Origin: Streptomyces asoensis
GTDB lineage: Bacteria > Actinomycetota > Actinomycetes > Streptomycetales > Streptomycetaceae
Reading direction: 5' to 3'
Length of the DNA stretch: 64,000 nt
Assembly (NCBI RefSeq): GCF_013085465.1
Contig: NZ_CP049838.1
Location: 8,680,001-8,744,000, forward strand
In this document: positions 24,049 to 31,694 of the stretch, piece after piece
Layout of the letters: every line of letters begins with the position of its first letter
Position numbering within the stretch: position 1 is the stretch's first letter
Position numbers and translations under genes: made by a program
The notes under the pieces: model-generated
Databases searched by the model: none
Seen by the model: only the letters and a program-made list of their open reading frames with translations
Told to the model about the DNA's origin: nothing

Positions 24049-24968
24049 GCGGTCACGGCCGGCAGCAGCGCGTTGGTGAAGGAGCGGTCCCAGTCCCGGT
24101 CGTGCGCGAGGGCGCCGTGCTCCGCGAGCCAGTGCGCGTACGGGCCCGTGCGCGCCGGGTCGATCACTCCCCAACGGCCTTGCGGGTCGGTCCAGGTGGG
24201 TGCGATCAGGGCGAGGGAACGGGCTATCAGCGGGCGCGGGAAGTAGGGGATGACCCCTTCGAGCAGCTCCAGCGTCCGCTCGGTGTCCTGCGCGGCGGCC
24301 GCGTAGCCCCGGGCCGTGACGGCGAGGAAGTCCCGTACGAGAGACGGCTGTTCGGCGAGCAGGCGCTCGTTCGTGCCCAGCAGGTAGCTGTGGTAGAGGG
24401 GTGCGCCGATCTCGTCGACCGGCCAGGTCACGCGCCGCTCCTCGGGGAGGTCGCCGCGCAGCGCGTCCCAGGACCAGTAGGTGCCGAAGGTGGCGTCGGC
24501 CTCGCCCGCCTCGATGTCGTCGACGGTCAGCTCGCGCGTGCCCGCGTCGATCGTGACGACCGCGTCCGGGTCGCCGCCGTCGGCCGCCACCAGATGGCGG
24601 ACCATGGCCAGGCCGCGCGGGGTCGGGTTCAGGGCGAGGCGACGGCCCGCGAGCTCACGGGGGCGGGTGATCCCGGTGGACGCGGTGGTCTGGATCGCCT
24701 CCAGACCCCGGTGGTTGACGGCGGCCACGGCGATCAGCGGCTGGCCGTGCGCGGCGCGCCGGGCCAGCAGCCGGTTGGGCGGGAAGACACCGAAGTCCAC
24801 CTCGCCGCGTGCCAGGTACTCCAGGGTGTCACCGCGTCCCGGGTCCTGGACCACGAGTTCCACGTCCAGTCCGGCCTCCGCGAACCAGCGGCGGGCACGG
24901 GCCACATAGAAGCCGGAGGAATTGGGCCAGGGATGGAAATAGTCGAGCATGACCCGGATGTGCGGCAT
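24045..24968 (-). CDS. THI5/NMT1-like protein without signal peptide
   Basis: The 307-residue protein has the THI5-like opening IRVMLDYFHPWPNSSGFYVA, then WFAEAGLDVELVVQ and GEVDFGVFPPNRLLARR. Unlike the lipoprotein encoded two ORFs downstream, it has no signal peptide or lipobox, so it should stay in the cytoplasm or be bound indirectly. I see no CCCFC motif of the yeast Thi5 enzymes. It may be a cytosolic pyrimidine-binding or enzymatic relative. It is the first full gene after the TPP-like RNA and the cysteine-rich leader. Confidence 0.8.
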   Translation of the reverse strand: MPHIRVMLDYFHPWPNSSGFYVARARRWFAEAGLDVELVVQDPGRGDTLEYLARGEVDFGVFPPNRLLARRAAHGQPLIAVAAVNHRGLEAIQTTASTGITRPRELAGRRLALNPTPRGLAMVRHLVAADGGDPDAVVTIDAGTRELTVDDIEAGEADATFGTYWSWDALRGDLPEERRVTWPVDEIGAPLYHSYLLGTNERLLAEQPSLVRDFLAVTARGYAAAAQDTERTLELLEGVIPYFPRPLIARSLALIAPTWTDPQGRWGVIDPARTGPYAHWLAEHGALAHDRDWDRSFTNALLPAVTA

Positions 24969-25049
24969 GAGGGAACTCCGAAGGCGGCGCGCGAGAACGC
25001 GGAAATGGCGGAGGGGGAGAAAAGGTGTGGCGTGCGGGGCGGTGCGCGG

Positions 25050-25160
25050 TCAGACGGACCGGCGACAGCGGCACCCGCGACAGTTGCGCGTGCGACAACA
25101 ACAGGAGCTGCCCGCCGGGGTGGAGACCACCGGAGGCTTCGGCTCTACTGCTGCGGACAC
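25050..25160 (-). CDS. Cysteine-rich leader ORF
   Basis: A 36-codon ORF with GTG start 5 nt after GGAG contains six Cys codons in its second half (CCCRTRNCRGCRC), then RRSV and stop, 81 bp before the THI5-like gene. Poly-Cys short ORFs are known as cysteine-responsive attenuators in mycobacteria. This one is absent from ordinary ORF lists because it is short. Its ribosome site overlaps the 3' arm of the TPP-like RNA, so two signals may meet here. Confidence 0.7.
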   Translation of the reverse strand: MSAAVEPKPPVVSTPAGSSCCCRTRNCRGCRCRRSV

Positions 25161-25164
25161 GTGA

Positions 25165-25281
25165 ACTCCTACGCGGGGCGCCAGGGCGCGATTCGTGCGG
25201 TCGGCGTCCCCATGGGGACCGCGTTCGACGAACGGATCCCAGACGCCCTCTCAGCCCGTCCGGGGAGGGGCTCCCGCGTAG
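25165..25281 (-). promoter_or_regulatory. TPP-riboswitch-like RNA with atypical sensor arm
   Basis: Read on the minus strand from 25281: the P1 5' arm CTACGCGGG pairs perfectly with CCCGCGTAG at 25177-25169. GAGCCC...GGGCTGAGAGG contains the CUGAGA pyrimidine-sensor loop, GGCGTC pairs with GACGCC, and CGACCGCACGAA resembles the usual joining segment. The expected CCUGAUC...AUGCC pyrophosphate-sensor arm is missing and a short GCGC-CCUG-GCGC hairpin takes its place. The 3' arm overlaps AGGAG of the cysteine-rich leader ORF, implying translational control. Confidence 0.65.
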
Positions 25282-25394
25282 ATGGCCGAAACCATAACGG
25301 CAGCCGACGGTCCTTGCGCAACCTTGATCCGAAATATGAGACGGCCATGATCAGTGGGTAAGACGCCCAGCTCACGGGCGTACCATCGGCCGCC

Positions 25395-26309
25395 ATGACC
25401 ACCTCCCCGCTGCCCGGCCCCCTCGTCGACGACACCTGGCTGGCCGCCCGGCTCGACGATCCCCGGCTGGTCGTCCTCGACGCCACGGTGCTGCTTCCCT
25501 CACCCCGGCACGACGGTGACCACCGCAGTGCGAGCGGCCGTGAGGGATGGCTCCGACGACACCTCCCCGGGTCCCGGCACGCCGACCTGACCGGGGACTT
25601 CTCCGACCGCGACGCGCCCTGCCACTTCACCGTGCCGGGCCCGCAGGCGCTGGCTCGCGCGCTCGCCCGGGTCGGCGTGGGGGAGGGGAGCGCGGTGGTC
25701 GCGTACGACACCGGGGGCGGGATCTGGGCGGCCCGGCTGTGGTGGATGCTGCGGGCGATCTCCGTGCCGGTGGCCGTGCTCGACGGGGGCCTCGCGGCCT
25801 GGGAGTCGGCGGGACGGCCGCTCGCGTCCGGCGACGACCCGGCGCCGGTGCCCGAGGTGACCCCCGTCGCGCCCGTCCCGCGTCCCGAACTGTGGACAGA
25901 TGTCCACGAAGTGGGGGCCATCAGCCGGGGTGAGCAGCCCGGCACACTGGTCTGCGCGCTGCCCGCGGCCGGCTTCGACGGGTCCGTGCCCACCCGGTAC
26001 AGCCGACGCGGACACATCCCCGGCAGCCGCAGCCTTCCCGGTCGCGAACTCCTGGACGCCGAAGGGCGCGTGCTGCCCGCGGCCGAGCTCGCCGCGCGCG
26101 TCGGTGCCGGTCTCGACGCCGCCGACACGCCGGTCGTCCTGTACTGCGGCGGCGGTGTCTCGGCCGCCGGGGTCGCCCTCGCCCTCACCCTGCTCGGGCG
26201 CGAGGACGTGTCCCTCTACGACGGTTCCCTGGAGGAGTGGTCGAAGGATCCGGCACGACCACTGGAACTGGGCGGCGCGGCCCGGCCCCGACCGGAACAG
26301 GGCGACTGA
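25395..26309 (+). CDS. Thiosulfate/3-mercaptopyruvate sulfurtransferase (double rhodanese)
   Basis: The 304-residue protein has two rhodanese domains. The N-terminal one (LVVLDATVLLP to AVLDGGLAAWESAG) lacks the catalytic Cys, as usual. The C-terminal one has the active loop LYCGGGVSAAG with Cys251. It moves sulfane sulfur from thiosulfate or 3-mercaptopyruvate to an acceptor. It is divergent from the THI5-like operon; the shared gap holds the TPP-like RNA. A role in supplying sulfur for thiamine thiazole or cysteine metabolism is plausible. Confidence 0.88.
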   Translation: MTTSPLPGPLVDDTWLAARLDDPRLVVLDATVLLPSPRHDGDHRSASGREGWLRRHLPGSRHADLTGDFSDRDAPCHFTVPGPQALARALARVGVGEGSAVVAYDTGGGIWAARLWWMLRAISVPVAVLDGGLAAWESAGRPLASGDDPAPVPEVTPVAPVPRPELWTDVHEVGAISRGEQPGTLVCALPAAGFDGSVPTRYSRRGHIPGSRSLPGRELLDAEGRVLPAAELAARVGAGLDAADTPVVLYCGGGVSAAGVALALTLLGREDVSLYDGSLEEWSKDPARPLELGGAARPRPEQGD

Positions 26310-26408
26310 CCCGCCGACGACCTGGGTCGTGTCCGTAGAGTCCCGCCTGGTTCGCGACGCCCGGCACCCGCTCGTTGTGTGGTCGGGATCGCCCACGTAC
26401 ACCCGGTA

Positions 26409-26423
26409 GGAGGGCGACCCTCC
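26409..26423. terminator. Hairpin between convergent rhodanese and MFS genes
   Basis: GGAGGG-CGA-CCCTCC forms a short stable stem-loop in the 187-bp gap between two convergent genes. No T-tract follows, as is common in Streptomyces. Confidence 0.4.
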
Positions 26424-26496
26424 GCCTCGCGATCGCACGCACCGGACGCCGCGAGCCCTGCCATCCGGGCAGACGGCGCCACTTTGCGGACTCGAC

Positions 26497-27954
26497 CTAC
26501 GGCGCCTCGCTCGACGTACGGTCCGCAGCCCCCGCACGCCCGCGTACCCGTCCCGCACCGGACGGGACGCGAGGCAGCGCCAGGCTCACCGGCAGGGCCG
26601 CCGCCAGCAGGCCCGCGCAGACGACCGACGCGACCGCGAACGCCGTCCTCGGCACGCCCTCCGTCGAGGACGCACCCCTCAGGTAGATCCCGGAGACCGC
26701 GCTGAGGCACACCGCCGCCGCGATCCGCTGCGTCATCTGGAGGATGCCGCCCGCCACCCCGGCCGCCTCGGCCGGGGCGTGCTGGAGGACGCGCGCCTGG
26801 TTGGGCGAGACGGTCAGCCCGGACGCGGCCCCCGAGGCCACCTGGACCGCCGCCAGCACGGGCGGCAGCGCGGCCAGCGGCAGCGTCACCGCCGCCAGGG
26901 CGCCGCCCAGCAGGGCGACGACACCCACCGACAGGCCGAGGGTGACCGTACGGGCGCCGATCCGCCGCACCACTCGCCAGGCCACCGCCGACGACACCCC
27001 CATCGCGACCGCCGACGGGAGCGTCACGGCAGCCGTGGTGAGGGCGGAGAGGCCGAGCCCGCTCTGGAGGAAGAGCGTCAGCACCAGCCCGGCGGCGAGG
27101 GACGAGCCGAAATTCGCCATCGCGACCAACGTGCCCAGCGTGTACGGCGCCGAGCGGATCAGCGAGGGGTGCACCAGCGGCACCCGCCCCCGCCGGACCC
27201 GCCACCACTGGCCCAGCACCAGCGCGCCCGCCGCGGCCGGCGCCGCCGCTCCCCACAGCGCGGCCGCGCCGCCGCTGTCCGGCGTGCTGATGAACGGCAG
27301 CATCAACGACAGGGTCAGGGCCGCCACGCACAGCAGTCCCCACAGGTCGGGACGGCCGGGCGCCGCGACCCGTCGGGGCGGCGGCAGCCGGCGTGCCGCC
27401 AGCCACAGGGTGACCGCTCCGCACGGCGCGCTCAGCAGCAGACACAGCCGCCAGCCCGTCCCGGGACCGCACAGCGCGACCAGCGCCCCGCCGAGCGCCG
27501 GGCCCAGCGCAGCCGCGACCCCGCCGGTGACCGCGTACAGGCCCAGGGCGCGGGCCCGGTCCAGGCCGTGGAAGACGTCCTGGAGCGTACCGATCACCTG
27601 GGAGTTGACCAGTCCGGCGCCCGCCCCCTGCACCAGCCGGGCCACGACCACCGTGGCCGGGTGGGTGCCGGTGGCGGCGACCAGGCCGCACAGCACGAAC
27701 GTCGAAAGACCGACGAGGAACAGGTGTTTGCGGCCGCGTACGTCACCCAGGCTGCCGCCCGGCACCAGGGCGAGCCCGAAGGCCAACGAGTAGCCGGAGA
27801 CGATCCACTGCACGTCCGTGGCGCCGGCGGACAGTGACCGGCGCAGCGCGGGGACGGCGATGTTGAGGACCGACTGGTCCAGCAGGGTCGTCGCCCCGGC
27901 AGCCAGACAGACCGTCAGTACCCGCCGGGCCGCGCGATCATCTCCCGGAAGCAT
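26497..27954 (-). CDS. MFS drug exporter, DHA2 (EmrB/QacA) type
   Basis: The 485-residue membrane protein has about 14 hydrophobic helices. Family motifs are LDQSVLNIAVPALRRSL in helix 1, WIVSGYSLAFGLALVPGGSL leading to GDVRGRKHLFLVG (motif A), VVVARLVQGAGAGLVNSQVI (motif B) and GGVAAALGPALGGALV (motif C). These are proton-driven multidrug or antibiotic exporters. The ATG at 27954 gives the expected length; a longer open frame upstream overlaps an intergenic hairpin and is not credible. Cargo unknown. Confidence 0.87.
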   Translation of the reverse strand: MLPGDDRAARRVLTVCLAAGATTLLDQSVLNIAVPALRRSLSAGATDVQWIVSGYSLAFGLALVPGGSLGDVRGRKHLFLVGLSTFVLCGLVAATGTHPATVVVARLVQGAGAGLVNSQVIGTLQDVFHGLDRARALGLYAVTGGVAAALGPALGGALVALCGPGTGWRLCLLLSAPCGAVTLWLAARRLPPPRRVAAPGRPDLWGLLCVAALTLSLMLPFISTPDSGGAAALWGAAAPAAAGALVLGQWWRVRRGRVPLVHPSLIRSAPYTLGTLVAMANFGSSLAAGLVLTLFLQSGLGLSALTTAAVTLPSAVAMGVSSAVAWRVVRRIGARTVTLGLSVGVVALLGGALAAVTLPLAALPPVLAAVQVASGAASGLTVSPNQARVLQHAPAEAAGVAGGILQMTQRIAAAVCLSAVSGIYLRGASSTEGVPRTAFAVASVVCAGLLAAALPVSLALPRVPSGAGRVRGRAGAADRTSSEAP

Positions 27955-28062
27955 GCCGTCATGCTCACACCGGCCGGACGCTCCTGTCCCCGTCCCGGCC
28001 GGCCTGTTCGCACGATGGAAACACGCCGGGCGGGCCCGCCCCTGAACGGCGGACCCGGTGTG

Positions 28063-28106
28063 GCCGGGGACGCGTCCCCCTCCCCCGAAGGCGACGCGTC
28101 CCCGGC
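28063..28106 (-). terminator. Long perfect hairpin after the metalloprotease gene
   Basis: Arms GCCGGGGACGCGTC (28063-28076) and GACGCGTCCCCGGC (28093-28106) pair over 14 bp with a 16-nt loop, 45 bp past the stop of the minus-strand metalloprotease gene. It is a strong factor-independent stop or a barrier to read-through into the MFS gene. Confidence 0.65.
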
Positions 28107-28150
28107 GCTTCCCCCGGCGCCGGACTGTGGTTTCCGGGTGGCCTCTCGGC

Positions 28151-29236
28151 TCACCAGCACATGACCGCCGTCTCGCCCGAACCCCAGCCGGAGTACAGGC
28201 GTACGCGGACGAAGTAGCGGCGGTCCCTGACGAGCCGGACCCTGATCGTGGCGTTGTGCGGAGTGCCTCCGTCGTCGTGCCCCGCGAGGAAGCGGGGCTC
28301 TCCGTCCCGCTCCTCGAAGACCACGACCATGGAGTCGCTCTCCCCGAAGGTGGCGAAGGTGTACTCGCGGGTCTCGCGCGGCTCGACGGTGAAGTCGACC
28401 TGCTCGCCCGGCCCCAGCGACAACGGCACCGAACGGAACGGCACCAGCGTCGGCGGCCGCGCCCCGCCGGGCGGCGGATACCAGCCGAGGACGAACTCCT
28501 TGTCCAGCGGCGACAGCCCGCCGGACGGATGGACACCCCCGCGGAACTGCTCCGGCTCCAGGATCAGCCCCGCCGAGAAGGGGTACTCCATGACGGACTG
28601 CGAGTCCCACACCGACCCGTTCACCTCGGCCGGGTCCAGCTTGCGCAGGATGTTGAACCAGGTCCGGTCCCGGCTCCAGTGGTTGGGCGGGCCCGCGAGA
28701 TCGGCGTACACGGCCTCGTCGTCCCAGTGGAGGCCGGCGAACGGGCTCTGGTGCTCGTGCTGCATGCCGAGCGCGTGGCCGATCTCGTGCAGGGCCGTCG
28801 CACGCTCCCCGGGCGCGGTCAGGTCCCAGCCGAAGTTCATGGTGCGCTCGTTGAGACCGGCCGACAGCGCGTCCCGGCCCACCGCCGACCAGGAGCCGTC
28901 ACCCGGCTGGAACCCGATGCGCAGCTCCGCCTCCGAGCGGTCGGCGACCTCGGCGAAGGACACCCCGATCCCCAGCTCCCGCCACTCGCGGAAGCAGTCC
29001 CGCACGACCTCCCGCTGGTCCTCGCCGCCGACCCACGACACCCAGCGGGTCCCCCCGGAGCCCGGCAGGGCGATGACCGACCCGTCGCTCTCGCCGTCGA
29101 GGAAGCAGTAGTGCAGCACCGTGCCGTTGACCCACATCCGCCGCCCGCTCAGCAGCGCGCCGAGCCGCTCGACGGCCAGCCCCGGCGCGAAGGCGGGGGC
29201 CGACTGCTGGGCGAGCGAGCAGTAACGGGCGGTCAT
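28151..29236 (-). CDS. M12A (astacin-like) zinc metalloprotease
   Basis: The 361-residue protein has the astacin zinc motif HEIGHALGMQHEHQSP (HExxHxxGxxHE, from residue 150) and a likely Met-turn in SVMEYPFSA. Before the motif are VNGTVLHYCFLDG and an FREWRELGIGVSF strand; after it a C-terminal beta domain (about residues 270-361) that may bind substrate. I see no signal peptide at the chosen ATG, which is odd for a secreted protease; export by another route or an intracellular role is possible. Confidence 0.83.
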   Translation of the reverse strand: MTARYCSLAQQSAPAFAPGLAVERLGALLSGRRMWVNGTVLHYCFLDGESDGSVIALPGSGGTRWVSWVGGEDQREVVRDCFREWRELGIGVSFAEVADRSEAELRIGFQPGDGSWSAVGRDALSAGLNERTMNFGWDLTAPGERATALHEIGHALGMQHEHQSPFAGLHWDDEAVYADLAGPPNHWSRDRTWFNILRKLDPAEVNGSVWDSQSVMEYPFSAGLILEPEQFRGGVHPSGGLSPLDKEFVLGWYPPPGGARPPTLVPFRSVPLSLGPGEQVDFTVEPRETREYTFATFGESDSMVVVFEERDGEPRFLAGHDDGGTPHNATIRVRLVRDRRYFVRVRLYSGWGSGETAVMCW

Positions 29237-29308
29237 GGGTTCCAGGTTGCCGTGCGCGGCCGGCGCCCGGCCTGAGTCGGGGGCTACTCAAGTCGCCCTG
29301 TATCAGGC

Positions 29309-31672
29309 GTGAGTATGCCGACTCCAGTTGAGGTGAAGACGTTCGAACCGCAATACAGGACCCTGCGACTGCCGTGGCCGTTCACGGGCCGGGACGAGGA
29401 ACTGGAACTCGTCCGCCGCTCCTTGGCCGTGGGCCGGCCCGGCATGGTGATCACCGGACCGGCGGGCTGCGGCCGCACCCGGCTGGCCATGGAGGCGATC
29501 CGCGGCACCGACTGTGCCCGGGTGGCCGGCACCCCCGGGACCCGCGACCTGCCGTTCGCCGCCTTCGCCCACCTGCTCCCCGAGGGCGTCACCCTGCACA
29601 AGGCGGTCCAACTCCTTTCCGGCGTGCGGCAATTGCTGGTCGACGACGCGCATCTGCTGGACGACTCCTCCGCTGCCCTGCTCCACCAGCTGGCCGTCCA
29701 GGGCCGCACCCGGCTGCTGGTCCTCGTCACGGACGGAGCACGCCCGCCCGGCGCGGTCGCCCGCCTGTGGACCGGCGAACTGCTGCCCCGCCTCGCCCTG
29801 GAGCCGCTGCCCCGCGAGGAGACCACCCCACTCCTCGACGCCGGCGCCGGTGGCCCCCTGGAGCCCCTCGCCGTCAACCGCCTGCACCGTCTGTGCGGCG
29901 GCGACCTGCGCCTCCTGCGCGACCTGCTGGACGCGCTGCGCGAGCAGAGCCTGCTGACCAGGGACGCGGACACCGACGAGCTGAAGTGGCGCGGCCGCGT
30001 CCCGGTGACCCCGGCCCTGCGGGAACGCGCCGCCGCCGTGCTCGCCCGCAGCTGCCCCGACGAACGCGAGATCCTCGACCGGCTCGCCTTCGCCGAACCG
30101 CTGGCGCCGGCGGCGGACACGCTGGACCTGCGGATCCTCGAACGCCTGGAGGCGGACGGCCTCCTCGACGTCGACGACGACACGACCGTCCGCCTGGCCC
30201 ACCCCCTGCACGGCCCGGTCCTGCGCGCCGAGGCCGGCCGGCTGCGCGCGAGGCGGCTCACCGGCCGTCGACGGTCCACCGCGTCCGCCCTCGACGCCGA
30301 GGCGGCCGAGCTGACCCGCCGTATCGAGCGGGCCGACGTCCGTACGACGCCCACGCCCGTGGGGGAGTGGCTCGTCGCGGAGGGGGAACCGGTACCGGCG
30401 CGGTACGCCGCCGTCCGCGCGCGGTTCTCACGGCTGCGGGGAGAACTGCGCGAGGCGGCGGCCTGGGCGAGGGAGGGCCTGGCCGCCGCCCCGCAGGACC
30501 GCGCCTGCCGCACGGAACTCGCCCTGGCCGCCGCCCAGTCGGGCGAGACGGGCGCACCGATCGACCTCCTCGCCGAACACCCCGCCACAGCCGCCTGGCC
30601 ACCGGCCGCCCGCGGAGACCTCGACACGGCCCTGAAAACACTCGAAGAGACCGACACCGACACCCGGACCGGCACCGACACGGGCACCGGGACCGGCACC
30701 GACACGGGCACCGGGACCGGCAGCGACACGGGCGTCGGGACTGGGACCGGCAGCGACACGGGCGTCGGGACTGGGACCGGCACCGGGACCGGCACGGGCA
30801 CTGGGCCTGGGGCTGGGACCGGCACGGGCACTGGGCCTGGGGCTGGGACCGGCACGGGTACGGGCACTGGGACCGGGACGGGCACCAGCACCGGCACCGG
30901 GACCGGGACGGGCACCAGCACCGGGACGGGCACCGGCACCGGGACCGGGACGGGGACGGGCACCGGCACGGGGACGGGTACCGGGACCGGGACGGGTACC
31001 GGGACCGGGACGGGTACCGGCACCGGGACGGGTACCGGCACCGGGACCGGCACCGGCACCAGCACCGGTATCCGCGACGCCCACGCGACACGCGACCTGC
31101 CCGCAGGGGGCCACACACGCCTCCACGACCCCGACGCGGCCCACGACTTCCGCGCGGCTCGCGACCCCCACGGGCCACACGACCCTTACACCGCCTACGA
31201 CGCCGTACGCCTCGGCGCTCCCCAGCACGCCGTTCGGCTGCTTCCCCCCGACGGTTCCCTCGCCCGGCACGCCCGGGCGCTGGCCCGGGGTGACGGACCC
31301 GCGCTGGACCTGGTGGCCGCCGAGCTGGAGGAGCGCGGTTTCCTTCTCTTCGCGGCCGAGGCGTACGCGCAGGCGGTACGCGTCCACCGGGACGCCGGCG
31401 CGGCCCGTACCGCCCGTACGCGTGCCGTCGCCCTGGCCCGGCGGTGCCAGGGAGCCTGTACCCCGGCCCTGTCCGGTCTGGTCCTGGGCGAACTCACCGC
31501 CCGCCAACGGCAGATCGTCACCCTCGCCGCGGCCGGCCTCAGCAACCGGCAGATCGCCGAACGCCTCACCCTGTCCGTCCGGACCGTCGGCAACCACCTC
31601 TACGGCGCCTACACCCGGCTCGGTGCCGGCGACCGCGGCGCCCTTCCATGGCTGGTGCAGCAGCCGGCCTGA
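29309..31672 (+). CDS. LuxR-family ATPase regulator with long Thr-Gly repeat
   Basis: The N-terminal part is an AAA/STAND-like ATPase with Walker [10 protein letters not shown] (about residues 50-58) and Walker B-like [10 protein letters not shown]. The C-terminus is a LuxR helix-turn-helix ([20 protein letters not shown], then [18 protein letters not shown]). Between them lie about 140 residues (448-587) dominated by alternating Thr and Gly, with occasional Ser, Asp, Val, Pro and Ala. Frame is kept across the repeat, so the gene is intact. GTG 29309 and ATG 29315 are both possible starts; no clear ribosome site is seen. Confidence 0.82.
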   Translation: MSMPTPVEVKTFEPQYRTLRLPWPFTGRDEELELVRRSLAVGRPGMVITGPAGCGRTRLAMEAIRGTDCARVAGTPGTRDLPFAAFAHLLPEGVTLHKAVQLLSGVRQLLVDDAHLLDDSSAALLHQLAVQGRTRLLVLVTDGARPPGAVARLWTGELLPRLALEPLPREETTPLLDAGAGGPLEPLAVNRLHRLCGGDLRLLRDLLDALREQSLLTRDADTDELKWRGRVPVTPALRERAAAVLARSCPDEREILDRLAFAEPLAPAADTLDLRILERLEADGLLDVDDDTTVRLAHPLHGPVLRAEAGRLRARRLTGRRRSTASALDAEAAELTRRIERADVRTTPTPVGEWLVAEGEPVPARYAAVRARFSRLRGELREAAAWAREGLAAAPQDRACRTELALAAAQSGETGAPIDLLAEHPATAAWPPAARGDLDTALKTLEETDTDTRTGTDTGTGTGTDTGTGTGSDTGVGTGTGSDTGVGTGTGTGTGTGTGPGAGTGTGTGPGAGTGTGTGTGTGTGTSTGTGTGTGTSTGTGTGTGTGTGTGTGTGTGTGTGTGTGTGTGTGTGTGTGTGTGTGTSTGIRDAHATRDLPAGGHTRLHDPDAAHDFRAARDPHGPHDPYTAYDAVRLGAPQHAVRLLPPDGSLARHARALARGDGPALDLVAAELEERGFLLFAAEAYAQAVRVHRDAGAARTARTRAVALARRCQGACTPALSGLVLGELTARQRQIVTLAAAGLSNRQIAERLTLSVRTVGNHLYGAYTRLGAGDRGALPWLVQQPA
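30650..31070 (+). repeat. GC-rich tandem repeat encoding a Thr-Gly tract
   Basis: About 420 bp of 6-bp units (mostly ACCGGC, ACCGGG, ACGGGC) organised into longer duplicated blocks of about 30 bp, for example the GGGCCTGGGGCTGGGACC block present twice near 30807-30860. All units are multiples of 3, so copy-number change would alter the length of the protein linker without a frameshift. Confidence 0.9.
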
Positions 31673-31694
31673 ACAGGCCGGGCGCGGGGTCGGC

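Noticed and set aside
26497..28536. 679-residue version of the MFS exporter
   Set aside because: The extension is Arg/Ser-rich, crosses a hairpin and overlaps the metalloprotease gene; family start matches ATG 27954.
30650..31070. CRISPR-like array
   Set aside because: Units are short, spacers are absent and the tract is in frame within a coding gene.
29284..31116. Minus-strand frame with a long Val-Pro repeat
   Set aside because: It is the reverse reading of the Thr-Gly repeat; the plus-strand frame has recognisable ATPase and LuxR domains on both sides.
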